A DNA stretch of 64,000 nt, from positions 186,001 through 250,000 of the forward strand of contig CAVZUJ010000001.1 in NCBI GenBank assembly GCA_963778525.1, given 5' to 3'. Origin of the DNA: Schlegelella_A sp963778525 (GTDB lineage Bacteria; Pseudomonadota; Gammaproteobacteria; Burkholderiales; Burkholderiaceae_C). Position numbers and translations under genes: made by a program. Shown here piece by piece: positions 32,602 through 41,651 of the stretch. The stretch's first letter is position 1. Each line of letters begins with the position of its first letter. The notes below the pieces were generated by a model that did no database searches, had not been told where the DNA came from, and was given only the letters and a program-made list of their open reading frames with translations.

Positions 32602-33864
32602 ATGCACCTCTCAGAACTGAAAGCCATCCACGTCTCCGAGCTCATCAAGATGGGCGAGGCGCTGGAGATCGAGAACGTCGCCCGCATGCGCAAGCAGGAG
32701 CTGATGTTCGCCATCATGAAGAAGCGCGCCAAGGGCGGCGAGCAGGTCTTCGGCGACGGCGTGCTCGAGGTGCTGCCCGACGGCTTCGGCTTCCTGCGCT
32801 CGCCCGAGGCGAGCTACATGGCCTCGACCGACGACATCTACCTCTCGCCGAGCCAGGTTCGCCGCTTCAACCTGCATACCGGCGACATGGTCGAAGGCGA
32901 GGTGCGCGTGCCGAAGGACGGCGAGCGTTACTTCGCGCTGGTCAAGGTCGACAAGATCAACGACCTGCTGCCCGAGGAGAGCAAGCACAAGATCATGTTC
33001 GAGAACCTGACGCCGCTCTTCCCGAAGGAGCAGTTCAGGCTCGAGCGCGAGGTCAAGTCCGAAGAGAACATCACCAGCCGGATCATCGACCTGATCGCGC
33101 CCATCGGCAAAGGCCAGCGCGCCCTGCTCGTCTCGGCGCCGAAGAGCGGCAAGACGGTGATGATGCAGAACCTGGCGCATGCGCTGATCGCCAACTACCC
33201 CGAGGTCTACCTCATCGTGCTGCTCGTCGACGAGCGGCCCGAGGAAGTGACCGAGATGCAGCGCACGGTGCGCGGCGAAGTCATCAGCTCGACCTTCGAC
33301 GAGCCGGCGGCCCGCCACGTGCAGGTGGCGGAGATGGTGATCGAGCGCGCCAAGCGCCTGGTCGAGATGAAGAAGGACGTGGTCATCCTGCTCGATTCGA
33401 TCACCCGCCTGGCCCGCGCGTACAACAACGTCCTGCCGTCCTCGGGCAAGGTCCTGACCGGCGGCGTCGATGCCAATGCCCTGCAGCGGCCGAAGCGGTT
33501 CTTCGGTGCGGCGCGCAACATCGAGGAAGGCGGGTCTCTGACCATCATCGGCACGGCGCTGGTCGAGACCGGCAGCCGGATGGACGAGGTGATCTACGAA
33601 GAATTCAAGGGCACCGGCAACTGCGAGATCCACCTCGATCGCCGGATGTCGGAAAAGCGCGTCTACCCGTCGATCCTGCTGAACAAATCCGGCACGCGCC
33701 GCGAAGAGCTCCTTCTCAAGCCGGAGATCCTGCAAAAGAGCTGGATCCTGAGGAAGCTCCTCTACTCGATGGACGAGATCGAGGCAATGGAGTTCATCCT
33801 CGAGAAGATGAAGGCAACGAAGAACAACAACGACTTCTTCGACATGATGCGGCGCGGCGGCTGA
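32602..33864 (+). CDS. rho: Transcription termination factor Rho
   Basis: A 420-residue hexameric RNA helicase. The N-terminal helical domain MHLSELKAIHVSELIKMGE leads into the cold-shock-like RNA-binding fold (GVLEVLPDGFGFLRSPEASYM). The ATPase has P-loop SAPKSGKTVMM, Walker B VVILLDSITRLARAYN and the Q/R-loop regions RHVQVAEMVIERAKRLVE and GVDANALQRPKRFFGAARNIEEGGSLTIIGTALV. The length equals that of the Escherichia coli protein (about 419). It terminates untranslated transcripts. The long leader suggests autogenous control, as is known for rho in other Proteobacteria. Confidence 0.98.
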   Translation: MHLSELKAIHVSELIKMGEALEIENVARMRKQELMFAIMKKRAKGGEQVFGDGVLEVLPDGFGFLRSPEASYMASTDDIYLSPSQVRRFNLHTGDMVEGEVRVPKDGERYFALVKVDKINDLLPEESKHKIMFENLTPLFPKEQFRLEREVKSEENITSRIIDLIAPIGKGQRALLVSAPKSGKTVMMQNLAHALIANYPEVYLIVLLVDERPEEVTEMQRTVRGEVISSTFDEPAARHVQVAEMVIERAKRLVEMKKDVVILLDSITRLARAYNNVLPSSGKVLTGGVDANALQRPKRFFGAARNIEEGGSLTIIGTALVETGSRMDEVIYEEFKGTGNCEIHLDRRMSEKRVYPSILLNKSGTRREELLLKPEILQKSWILRKLLYSMDEIEAMEFILEKMKATKNNNDFFDMMRRGG

Positions 33865-33877
33865 TAAGCGGCCTTGC

Positions 33878-33883
33878 TATAAT
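33878..33883 (+). promoter_or_regulatory. Likely -10 element of the rpmE2 promoter
   Basis: A consensus TATAAT lies 14 bases after the rho stop and 66 bases before the rpmE2 start. The upstream -35 would fall inside the 3' end of rho; no strong hexamer is visible. Confidence 0.5.
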
Positions 33884-33949
33884 CGAAGGCTCTACGGAAA
33901 GTGCGCCGGGTTTCGCGGCGTGGCTCCCGGCAATCTACCGAGGCGCGCA

Positions 33950-34210
33950 ATGAAAGAAGGCATCCATCCCGAGTATCGCGAAGTGTGCTTCGTCGATCAG
34001 TCGAACGGCTTCAAGTTCGTCACCCGTTCCACCGCGCAGACGCGCGAGAAGATCAAGATGGACGACGGTCGCGAGCTGCCCCTGTACAAGCTCGAGACGA
34101 CGAGCGAGTCGCATCCGTTCTACACCGGCACCCAGAAGAGCGTCGATTCGCTCGGTGGCCGCGTCGAGAAGTTCCGCAACAAGTTCGCCCATCTGACGCC
34201 GAAGAAATAA
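33950..34210 (+). CDS. rpmE2: Ribosomal protein bL31, type B (zinc-free form)
   Basis: An 86-residue protein with the typical opening MKEGIHPEYREVCFVDQSNGFKF and end NKFAHLTPKK. The type B length and the absence of the paired CxxC zinc ligands distinguish it from bL31A. It bridges the 30S and 50S subunits. ATG 33950 is the family start; 33920 would add ten residues. A strong intrinsic terminator follows 16 bases after the stop. Confidence 0.95.
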   Translation: MKEGIHPEYREVCFVDQSNGFKFVTRSTAQTREKIKMDDGRELPLYKLETTSESHPFYTGTQKSVDSLGGRVEKFRNKFAHLTPKK

Positions 34211-34225
34211 GCGGATCCAGGCATC

Positions 34226-34253
34226 GAAAAAGGCAGCTGCGGCTGCCTTTTTT
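34226..34253 (+). terminator. Rho-independent terminator of rpmE2
   Basis: AGGCAGC (34231-34237) pairs with GCTGCCT (34242-34248) around a TGCG loop, with five A before and six T after (34248-34253). This is a classic intrinsic terminator. Confidence 0.92.
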
Positions 34254-34325
34254 CATGAGGGTCGGCGACAGGTCGTGCGCACGTGCATCTGTTGCATCAT
34301 TCGGCGTGCCGTCTCCGATGCCCTC

Positions 34326-35984
34326 GTGACTTCTCCGAATCCGGCCCTCGTCAGCCAGCGCGAAGCGCAGCCGCTGCCGCGAGTGGCGCTTCTCCTGCTC
34401 TGCGCTGCCTACGTGTTGCCCGGCCTGTTCGGCCGCGACCCGTGGAAGAACGCCGACATCACGGCGTTCGGCTACATCGTCAACATCGCCCAAGGCAAGA
34501 CCTCGTGGCTTGCGCCCATGGTCGGCGGCCTGCCTGCCGATGGCGCCCTGCTTCCGTACTGGATCGGCGCGATCTTCGTCAAGGCGACGAGTCCGTGGCT
34601 CGATCCTGCCCTCGCCGCACGCATTCCCTTCGCCTTGCTGCTGGCGCTGACGCTGGTCTTCGTCTGGTATGCGGCGTATCACCTGGCGCGCTCCGAATCG
34701 GCGCAGCCCCTGCCCTTTGCCTTCGGCGGCGAGGCCGATCCCGTCGACTACGCGCGCGCCATCGCCGACGGCGCCCTGCTCGCCCTCATCGCCTGCCTCG
34801 GCCTTTTGCAGCTTGGCCACGAGACGACGCCCGAGCTGGCCCAGCTCGCGGCGGTGTCCCTCTATCTCTACGGCCTGGCGGCCAGCCCGCACCGACGCTT
34901 CGCCGGAGGCATCGCCGCCGCGTTGGCGTTGCCGATCCTCGCCGCCAGCGGCGCGCCCAGCATCGCCTTGCTGCTCGCCGTCGTCGGCGTCACGGTCGCC
35001 TTCGTCTCGCACGAGACCCGCGTGCGCCGGCTTGCCGGCTTCATCGTCGTCGGCGCCCTCCTGGCGATCGCGACAGCGACGACGCTCGGCGCGTGGGCAG
35101 ATCGGCTCGGCGCCTATCGAAGCGCGGCGCAGGTCGTCAGCCTGGCCAAGATGATCGCCTGGTTCGCGTGGCCGACGTGGCTCCTCGTGCTCTGGACCCT
35201 CTGGCGCTGGCGGCGTCAGCTGCTCAGCCAGCATATCGCCGTGCCGTTGGCGTGCGGCGTCGCACTGCTGATCGTGTGGCTGGCGATGGCCGGATCCGAC
35301 CGTGCGCTGATGCTCGCCCTGCCTCCGCTGGCCCTGCTCGCAGCGTTCGCCCTGCCGACGCTCTTGCGCAGCACGGCAGCGGCGATCGACTGGTTCTCCG
35401 TCTTCTTCTTCACCATCGCCGCCGCCACCGGCTGGCTCTTCTACGTCGCGATGCAAGTCGGCGTTCCGGCCAAGCTGGCCGCCAATGTGGCCAAGCTGTC
35501 GCCCGGCTACGTCCCCCGCTTCTCGCTGCCGGCCTTGCTGTTTGCGCTGGCCGCGACCGTCGCCTGGGCCTGGCTCGTGACCTGGCGCACCGGCCGCAAC
35601 CGTCATCCGCTCTGGAAAAGTCTGGTTCTGCCGGCCAGCGGCGTCGCCCTGTGCTGGTTGATCGCGATGACCTTGCTGCTGCCGCCGCTCGACAACGCGC
35701 GCAGCTATCGTTCGGTCATGCAGCGCATCACGCGCGAGATTCCGGCCGGCCGCTGCATCGCGGCGGCGCAGATGACGAAATCGCAGATCGTCGCGCTCGA
35801 ATATCTCGGCCACTACCGGGTCGACGCGGTCACGCCGGAGAACGCGACGCCTTGCCCGTTTCTCGTCGTGCCGCGCTCGGCCAAGACGCCGGGTGCCGAA
35901 TGGCAGTTCGTCGGCCGCGAGCGCGTTCTGCGCGGCGACATCGACACGATCGATATCTACCGGCGCTCGAGATCGCCCGGCTGA
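34326..35984 (+). CDS. Multi-pass membrane protein, putative ArnT-like glycosyltransferase (GT-C fold)
   Basis: About 552 residues with roughly twelve hydrophobic segments and a soluble C-terminal portion (about residues 455-552). The N-terminal loop PGLFGRDPWKNADITAFGYI, with an acidic residue just after the first membrane segment, is the pattern of ArnT/PMT-type transferases that use polyprenyl-phosphate sugars. That supports transfer of a sugar to lipid A or another envelope target, but this is inference. GTG 34326 is chosen; an in-frame GTG at 34275 would add 17 residues rich in cysteine that look non-coding. It is convergent with phoR, 10 bases apart. Confidence 0.65.
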   Translation: MTSPNPALVSQREAQPLPRVALLLLCAAYVLPGLFGRDPWKNADITAFGYIVNIAQGKTSWLAPMVGGLPADGALLPYWIGAIFVKATSPWLDPALAARIPFALLLALTLVFVWYAAYHLARSESAQPLPFAFGGEADPVDYARAIADGALLALIACLGLLQLGHETTPELAQLAAVSLYLYGLAASPHRRFAGGIAAALALPILAASGAPSIALLLAVVGVTVAFVSHETRVRRLAGFIVVGALLAIATATTLGAWADRLGAYRSAAQVVSLAKMIAWFAWPTWLLVLWTLWRWRRQLLSQHIAVPLACGVALLIVWLAMAGSDRALMLALPPLALLAAFALPTLLRSTAAAIDWFSVFFFTIAAATGWLFYVAMQVGVPAKLAANVAKLSPGYVPRFSLPALLFALAATVAWAWLVTWRTGRNRHPLWKSLVLPASGVALCWLIAMTLLLPPLDNARSYRSVMQRITREIPAGRCIAAAQMTKSQIVALEYLGHYRVDAVTPENATPCPFLVVPRSAKTPGAEWQFVGRERVLRGDIDTIDIYRRSRSPG

Positions 35985-35994
35985 GATCGGCCGG

Positions 35995-37353
35995 TCAGCG
36001 CGCGTCGAGCTCCGCGGGCTCGGCGGCCGGACCTTCGGCCGCGGCAGGTGCGCCGCGGACTCGGGCCGCCGGAAAGACGAGCCTGAAGACCGAGCCCTTG
36101 CCGACTTCGCTGCGGATGTCGAGCTCGCCGCCGTGGCGCTGGCTGACATGCTTGACGATGGCCAGGCCGAGGCCGGTGCCGCCCGATTCGCGCGAGCGGC
36201 TGCCGTCGACCCGATAGAAGCGCTCGGTCAGCCTCGACAGGTGCTCGCGGGCGATACCGCGGCCGGTGTCGGCGACGGTGATCTCACCGCTGCCGTTTTC
36301 GGCCAGTCGCCAGCCGACGTCGACATGGCCGTTGTCCTGGGTATAGCGGATCGCGTTGTTGACGAGATTGGCGATCGCGCTCTGCAGCTCGCTCTCGGTT
36401 CCGGCAATCTGCGCCTCGCCCGGATCGGCGAAGGTGAGCGTATGCCGGCCGGCGGACAGCGCCCGCGCCTCGGCCTCGACCTGGGCGAAGAGCGTGCCGA
36501 CGCGCACCCACTTGTCGGCGGTGGGACGCGGGCTGCCTTCGAGCTGGGCCAGCGTCAGCAGGTCGCTGACGAGGTTGCCCATGCGCTCGGCCTGCTGCGT
36601 CATCAGCGTGACGACACGCTTCTGTTCGACCTCGGTCAATGGCAGGTTGCGCATCGTCTCGAGAAACCCCGAGAGCACCGTCAACGGCGTCCTGATCTCG
36701 TGCGAGACGTTGGCGACGAAGTCGCGACGCATGGCCTCGGACCGCTCACGCTCGGTCAGGTCTTGCGAGAGCACGAGCTTGGAGTCGGCGCCGTAACGCC
36801 GGATCAGAACCTGCAAGGAACCGCGCCCACGCGGCTCGCGAAAGACGATCGGGTCGTCGAACTTTCCTTCCTGCAGGTAGTCGACGAAGGCCGGCGAGCG
36901 GATGAGGTTGGTGACCCGCTGGCGCCGATCGCGTTGCGGATCGAGGCCGAAATGATCGGCGGCAAGGGCGTTGCACCACTCGATCTGATCGCTGCCGTCG
37001 AGCAGCAGCACGCCGCTCGGCGACGCTTCCATCGCCGAGACGAACTGAGCCAGGCGCATTCGTTCGACCTCGGCGCTCCGCTCGAGCCCGCGCAGGCTGC
37101 GCTCGACGCGATACGCGATCTCGCCCCAGAAGCCCGAATCGCGCGGCGCCACGCCCTCGTGCGCGCCGCGCAGCCAACGCATCAGACGCAGGCCGCGCAG
37201 CGAATCGCGCAGCGCCAGGGTCGCGAAGCCAAGGAGTCCGCCGAGCAAGGCTCCGATCAGGACATCGCGCTCGCCGCCGACAAGACGGGCGACGATGCCG
37301 CCGGCCGCGATCGCGAGCAAGCCGGCCAGCAGCCTCGACAGTAGCCAGCTCAT
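35995..37353 (-). CDS. phoR: Phosphate regulon sensor histidine kinase PhoR
   Basis: A 452-residue sensor kinase. Two membrane segments lie at the N-terminus (about residues 3-25 and 28-50) with almost no periplasmic loop, as is usual for PhoR. A PAS domain follows (about 105-200, VLLLDGSDQIEWCNALAADHFGLD), then the DHp helix with the phosphorylated histidine in FVANVSHEIRTPLTVLSGFLETM. The HATPase domain has NLVNNAIRYTQ, VADTGRGIAREHLSRLTERFYRVD and SGGTGLGLAIVKHV. It phosphorylates PhoB when phosphate is scarce and is inhibited through PstSCAB-PhoU. It is the last gene of the pst-pho run, 27 bases after phoB. Confidence 0.95.
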   Translation of the reverse strand: MSWLLSRLLAGLLAIAAGGIVARLVGGERDVLIGALLGGLLGFATLALRDSLRGLRLMRWLRGAHEGVAPRDSGFWGEIAYRVERSLRGLERSAEVERMRLAQFVSAMEASPSGVLLLDGSDQIEWCNALAADHFGLDPQRDRRQRVTNLIRSPAFVDYLQEGKFDDPIVFREPRGRGSLQVLIRRYGADSKLVLSQDLTERERSEAMRRDFVANVSHEIRTPLTVLSGFLETMRNLPLTEVEQKRVVTLMTQQAERMGNLVSDLLTLAQLEGSPRPTADKWVRVGTLFAQVEAEARALSAGRHTLTFADPGEAQIAGTESELQSAIANLVNNAIRYTQDNGHVDVGWRLAENGSGEITVADTGRGIAREHLSRLTERFYRVDGSRSRESGGTGLGLAIVKHVSQRHGGELDIRSEVGKGSVFRLVFPAARVRGAPAAAEGPAAEPAELDAR

Positions 37354-37380
37354 GCTCGGTTCGGGCGGCGCCCGCCCGCC

Positions 37381-38079
37381 TCAGGCCGTGACGGCCTGGG
37401 GATTCGCGAACCGGTAGCCGGCGCCACGCACGGTCTCGATCATGTGCTGGCAGCTGACGACGCCGAGCGCCTCGCGCAGGCGCTTGACATGCACGTCGAC
37501 CGTGCGCTCCTCGATGAAGACGTGGTCGCCCCAGACCCGGTCGAGCAGCTGGGCGCGGCTGTGCACGCGCTCGGGGTGGGTCATCAGGAAATGGAGCAGC
37601 TTGAACTCGGTGGCGCCGATCTTCACCTCGCGGCCAGCGCTGGTGACGCGTCGCGTCGCCGGGTTGATCGTCAGGGCGCCGACGTTGACGGCCGCGTCGA
37701 GTGCATCCGGGGCGCGCCGGCGCAGCACGGCGCGAATGCGGGCCAGCAGCTCGCTGGCCGAGAAAGGCTTGGTCAGATAGTCGTCGGCGCCGGCATCGAG
37801 GCCGGCGATCTTGTCGACCTCTTCGGCGCGCGCCGTCAGCATGATGATCGGCAGCTCGCGCGTGCGCAGCTGGCCACGCCACGAGCGCGCCAGCGCGTGT
37901 CCGCTCTGGCCCGGCAGCATCCAGTCGAGCACGACAAGGCTGGGCAGCACGCCGTCGACGGCGACCTGGGCCTGCTCGGCATCACCGGCGATGGTCACCT
38001 CGAAGCCGGCGTGGCGCAGGTTGATCGCGATCAGCTCGGCGATGGCGGGTTCGTCTTCGACGACAAGGATTCGGCTCAT
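37381..38079 (-). CDS. phoB: Phosphate regulon response regulator PhoB
   Basis: A 232-residue OmpR-type response regulator. The receiver domain (1-120) has acidic residues in LVVEDEPAIAEL, the phospho-acceptor aspartate in LVVLDWMLPGQSG, and the conserved lysine in DDYLTKPFSASEL. The C-terminal winged helix (about 130-230) contains EFKLLHFLMTHPERVHSRAQLLDRVWGDHVFIEERTVDVHVKRLR. It binds Pho boxes; a good one lies upstream of pstS in the same gene run. It is preceded by phoU (16-base gap). Confidence 0.96.
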   Translation of the reverse strand: MSRILVVEDEPAIAELIAINLRHAGFEVTIAGDAEQAQVAVDGVLPSLVVLDWMLPGQSGHALARSWRGQLRTRELPIIMLTARAEEVDKIAGLDAGADDYLTKPFSASELLARIRAVLRRRAPDALDAAVNVGALTINPATRRVTSAGREVKIGATEFKLLHFLMTHPERVHSRAQLLDRVWGDHVFIEERTVDVHVKRLREALGVVSCQHMIETVRGAGYRFANPQAVTA

Positions 38080-38095
38080 CAGGTGTCCTGTTCGG

Positions 38096-38803
38096 TCAGC
38101 GCACCAGGTTTTCGACCATGCCGACCGGATTGTGGCGAACGTCGGTGCCTTTGACGATGTAGATGATCTGCTCGGCCAGGTTCTTGGCGTGGTCGCCGAC
38201 CCGCTCGATCGCCTTGGCGACGAAGATCAGGTCGATGCTCGACGAAATGGTGCGCGCATCTTCCATCATGAAGGTGATCAGCTTGCGCAGCAGGCCCTCG
38301 AATTCCTGGTCGATGAGGTCGTCGCGCTTGAGCACCTCGACAGCCCGGTCGACGTCGAGGCGGGCGAACGCGTCGAGCGCCTTGCGCAGTTGCGACACGG
38401 CCAGCTCGGCTTCGTAGACGAGGTCGTTGACCGGCAGCCGTAAACGGGTGGATACGCCGGAATTGACGAGCCGCTGCACGGTGCGGGCGATGCGCGCCGC
38501 CTCGTCGCCGACGCGCTCGAGGTTGGCGATCGTCTTCGAGATGGCGATCAGCAGACGAAGGTCGCGCGCCGTCGGCTGGCGCCGGGCGATGATGGTCGAG
38601 AGGTCGAGGTCGATCTCCACTTCGGTCTGGTTGACCCGCTCCTCGGTCGCCAGCACCTCGGAGGCGATTTCGCTGCTGAAGGTCACGAGCGCGTGGACCG
38701 CCCGCGCCACCTGCGACTCGACCATGCCGCCCATTTCGAGCACGCGGGTCGAAATGCCGCTCAGCTCGGCGTCGAACTGCGTCGATAGATGTCGATCGTT
38801 CAT
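38096..38803 (-). CDS. phoU: Phosphate signalling complex protein PhoU
   Basis: A 235-residue, all-helical protein made of two three-helix repeats. The acidic metal-binding signatures are RVGDEAARIARTV in the first repeat and KAIERVGDHAKNLAEQIIYIVKGTD in the second. It links the Pst transporter to PhoR, holding PhoR in the phosphatase state when phosphate is plentiful. It lies 13 bases after pstB, and both belong to the pstSCAB-phoU-phoBR operon. Confidence 0.96.
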   Translation of the reverse strand: MNDRHLSTQFDAELSGISTRVLEMGGMVESQVARAVHALVTFSSEIASEVLATEERVNQTEVEIDLDLSTIIARRQPTARDLRLLIAISKTIANLERVGDEAARIARTVQRLVNSGVSTRLRLPVNDLVYEAELAVSQLRKALDAFARLDVDRAVEVLKRDDLIDQEFEGLLRKLITFMMEDARTISSSIDLIFVAKAIERVGDHAKNLAEQIIYIVKGTDVRHNPVGMVENLVR

Positions 38804-38816
38804 AGCTTGAATCCCT

Positions 38817-39614
38817 TCAGCCGAAGCGCCCGGTGATGTAATCCTCGGTGTCCTTCTTGGTCGGCCGCATGAAGACGTCCTGCGTCCGCCCGAACTCGAT
38901 CAGGTCGCCCAGATACATGTAGGCGGTGTAGTCGGAGCTGCGCGCCGCCTGCTGCATGTTGTGGGTGACGATCACCACCGTGTAGTCGCTCTTCAACTCG
39001 TGGATCAGTTCTTCGATCTTGCCCGTGGAAATGGGATCGAGCGCCGAGCACGGCTCGTCGAGCAGCAGCACCTCGGGCTTGATGGCGATGCCGCGAGCAA
39101 TGCACAGGCGCTGCTGCTGCCCGCCCGAAAGACCCGAACCGCTCTGTCCCAGCTTGTCCTTGACTTCGCTCCACAGCGCGGCCTTCTTCAATGCCCACTC
39201 GACCCGCTCGTCCATCTCGACACGCGGCAAGGTCTCGAACAGCTTCACGCCGAAGGCGATGTTGTCGTAGATCGACATCGGAAAAGGCGTGGGCTTCTGG
39301 AACACCATGCCGATCTTCGCGCGAATCAGCGAGACATCTTCCTTCGAGCTCAGGATGTCCTCGCCGTCGAGGAGGATCTGGCCCTCTGCCCGCTGCTCCG
39401 GATAGAGCTCGAACATGCGATTGAAGGTGCGCAGCAAGGTCGACTTGCCGCAACCCGATGGCCCGATGAAGGCCGTCACCTTGTTCTCCGGGATGTCGAG
39501 GTTGATGCTCTTCAGCGCGTGAAAGCTGTTGTAGTAGAAATTCAGATTGCGGATCGAGAGCTTGGGCTTCTCGGCCGCCGCTGCGGCCGGAACTCTTTCG
39601 ACTCGGGTATCCAT
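38817..39614 (-). CDS. pstB: Phosphate ABC transporter ATP-binding protein PstB
   Basis: A 265-residue ABC ATPase. Walker A is GPSGCGKST, the Q-loop lies in MVFQKPTPFPMSIYDNI, the signature is LSGGQQQRLCIARGIA, Walker B is VLLLDEPCSALDP, and the H-loop is VIVTHNMQQAARSSD. The PFPMSIYDN and PCSALDPIST segments are typical of PstB specifically. It drives phosphate import through PstA and PstC. It is the fourth gene of the pst run. Confidence 0.97.
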   Translation of the reverse strand: MDTRVERVPAAAAAEKPKLSIRNLNFYYNSFHALKSINLDIPENKVTAFIGPSGCGKSTLLRTFNRMFELYPEQRAEGQILLDGEDILSSKEDVSLIRAKIGMVFQKPTPFPMSIYDNIAFGVKLFETLPRVEMDERVEWALKKAALWSEVKDKLGQSGSGLSGGQQQRLCIARGIAIKPEVLLLDEPCSALDPISTGKIEELIHELKSDYTVVIVTHNMQQAARSSDYTAYMYLGDLIEFGRTQDVFMRPTKKDTEDYITGRFG

Positions 39615-39629
39615 CTCGATCGTCCTTCG

Positions 39630-40523
39630 TCAGATCTTGGTGCGCACCAGCAGTCGCGCCAGCACATTGAGCGCCAGCACGCCGAGGGTGATCAGGAACA
39701 CGCCGGCCCACGCCAGCTGCTGCCAGTTTTCATAGGGACTCATCGCGAACTTGAAGATCGTGACCGGCAGGCTGGCCATCGGCTGCTCCAGGTTGCTGCT
39801 CCAGAACTGGTTCGACAGCGCGGTGAAGAGCAACGGCGCCGTCTCGCCGGCGATGCGGGCGACCGCGAGCAAGACCCCGGTGATCACGCCGGCGATCGCC
39901 GCCTTCAGGGTGATCGTCATGATCACCCGCCACTTCGGCGTGCCCAGCGCATAGGCCGCCTCGCGCAGCGAGTTCGGAATCAGCGAAAGCATGTTTTCGG
40001 TCGTGCGGATGACGATGGGAATCACGATCAGCGCCAACGCCAGCGCGCCGGCGAGACCCGAGAAGCTGTGCATGCGCGCCACGACGATCGAATAGATGAA
40101 CAGGCCGATCACGATCGACGGCGCGGCGAGCAGGATGTCGTTGATGAAGCGCGTGGCACTTCCGAGGCGCGTCTTCTGCCCGTACTCGGCAAGATAGACG
40201 CCGGCGAGCACGCCGATCGGCGTGCCGACGAAGGTCGCCAATGCCACCATCGTGAGCGAGCCGAAGATCGCGTTGGCCAAGCCGCCAGTCTCGGCCTGCG
40301 GCGGCGGCGTCATCTCAGTGAAGAGCGAAAGCGACAGGCCACCGATGCCCAGGCGGATCGTCTCGAACAGGATCCAGACCAACCAGAAGATTCCGAACGC
40401 CATGGCCGCAAGCGACAGAGTCAGCGCCACCGCGTTGACGCGCTTGCGCTGGGCCGCGCGCCGCGTTCGCGCCGCCGTCGCGCCGGCGTCGAGATGCGGG
40501 GCGATGGTATGGCCGAAGCTCAT
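39630..40523 (-). CDS. pstA: Phosphate ABC transporter permease PstA
   Basis: A 297-residue permease with six membrane segments. The binding-protein-dependent transport EAA loop occurs as LREAAYALGTPKWRVIMTITLKAAIAG near residue 180. GGLANAIFGSLTMVALATFVGTPIGVLAGVYLAEYG and NDILLAAPSIVIGLFIY are standard PstA segments. It forms the membrane channel with PstC and lies 15 bases upstream of pstB. Confidence 0.96.
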   Translation of the reverse strand: MSFGHTIAPHLDAGATAARTRRAAQRKRVNAVALTLSLAAMAFGIFWLVWILFETIRLGIGGLSLSLFTEMTPPPQAETGGLANAIFGSLTMVALATFVGTPIGVLAGVYLAEYGQKTRLGSATRFINDILLAAPSIVIGLFIYSIVVARMHSFSGLAGALALALIVIPIVIRTTENMLSLIPNSLREAAYALGTPKWRVIMTITLKAAIAGVITGVLLAVARIAGETAPLLFTALSNQFWSSNLEQPMASLPVTIFKFAMSPYENWQQLAWAGVFLITLGVLALNVLARLLVRTKI

Positions 40524-40578
40524 GGGGCAACCGTCGCGCTTCGCGCTGCGGTATTCGCCTCGGGAACGGCCCGGGGTC

Positions 40579-41601
40579 TCATGCGCGCGTCCCTTCGCCG
40601 CGGCGCAGGCGCGCCAGCAGCAGCTTCGAGCAGGCGAGCACGACGAAGGTGATGAAGAACAGCACCAGGCCGAGATAGATCAGGGACGCCTGGTGCAGGC
40701 CCTCGCCAGCTTCGGCGAATTCATTGGCGAGCGCGGAGGTGATGCTGTTGGCCGGTTCGAAAAGGGAAAGCGAGGTCAGCTGGTTCTGGTTGCCGATGAC
40801 GAAGGTCACCGCCATCGTCTCGCCGAGGGCCCGCCCGAGCCCCAGCATGATCGCGCCGACCACGCCGGTCTTGGTGTACGGCAGGACCACCTTGGACATC
40901 ACTTCCCAGGTCGTTGCGCCGAGGCCGTAGGCCGATTCCTTGAGAAGCGGCGGCGTGACCTCGAAGACGTCGCGCATCACGGCGGCGATGTAGGGAATGA
41001 CCATGATCGCCAGGATGATGCCGGCCGAGAGCAGGCCGATGCCCACCGGCGGCCCGGTGACCAGGCTGCGCAGGCCGGGCACGTTGCCGAGCAGGGCTTG
41101 CAACGGCGCCTGCACGAAGCGCGCGAGGAGCGGCCCGAAGACGAGCAGGCCCCACATGCCGTAGACGATGGAGGGCACCGCTGCGAGCAGCTCGACGGCC
41201 GTGCCGAGCGGACGCTTCAGCCAGGCCGGCGAAAGCTCGGTCAGGAACAAGGCGATCCCGAAGCTCACCGGCACGGCGATCACGAGCGCGATGAACGAGG
41301 TCATCAGCGTGCCGTAGATCATGACCAGGCCGCCGTAGCGGTCCTTCACCGGATCCCAGTCGGTCGACCAGAGGAAGCCGAGCCCGAACTGCTTGACCGC
41401 GGGTGCCGCGCCGACGATCAGCGAGACGATGATGCCGACCAGCAACGCCAGCGTCAGCCAGGCGGCGCCGTGCGCGAGAAAGGAGAACAGCGTGTCGGCC
41501 CACGGAGCGGCCCGGCGCGCCGCCGGCGGCCGACCCTTCGGCTCGGTACGGGCCATCGGCAGAGGATCGTTGAACGGGGTTGCGGAAAGTGTAGCGTCCA
41601 C
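40579..41601 (-). CDS. pstC: Phosphate ABC transporter permease PstC
   Basis: A 340-residue permease with about seven membrane segments. It shows LGFLWSTDWDPVKDRYGGLVMIYGTLMTS near residue 95, LLAAVPSIVYGMWGLLVFGP, and an EAA loop reading KESAYGLGATTWEVMSKVVLPYTKTGVVG. It begins 50 bases after pstS and is followed by pstA with a 55-base gap. An N-terminal cytoplasmic extension of about 30 residues is normal for the group. Confidence 0.96.
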   Translation of the reverse strand: MDATLSATPFNDPLPMARTEPKGRPPAARRAAPWADTLFSFLAHGAAWLTLALLVGIIVSLIVGAAPAVKQFGLGFLWSTDWDPVKDRYGGLVMIYGTLMTSFIALVIAVPVSFGIALFLTELSPAWLKRPLGTAVELLAAVPSIVYGMWGLLVFGPLLARFVQAPLQALLGNVPGLRSLVTGPPVGIGLLSAGIILAIMVIPYIAAVMRDVFEVTPPLLKESAYGLGATTWEVMSKVVLPYTKTGVVGAIMLGLGRALGETMAVTFVIGNQNQLTSLSLFEPANSITSALANEFAEAGEGLHQASLIYLGLVLFFITFVVLACSKLLLARLRRGEGTRA

Positions 41602-41651
41602 GTTGTCGCTTCCCCTTCAGCCTTCGAGGCAGCGTTGCAGTGCGATCCCGC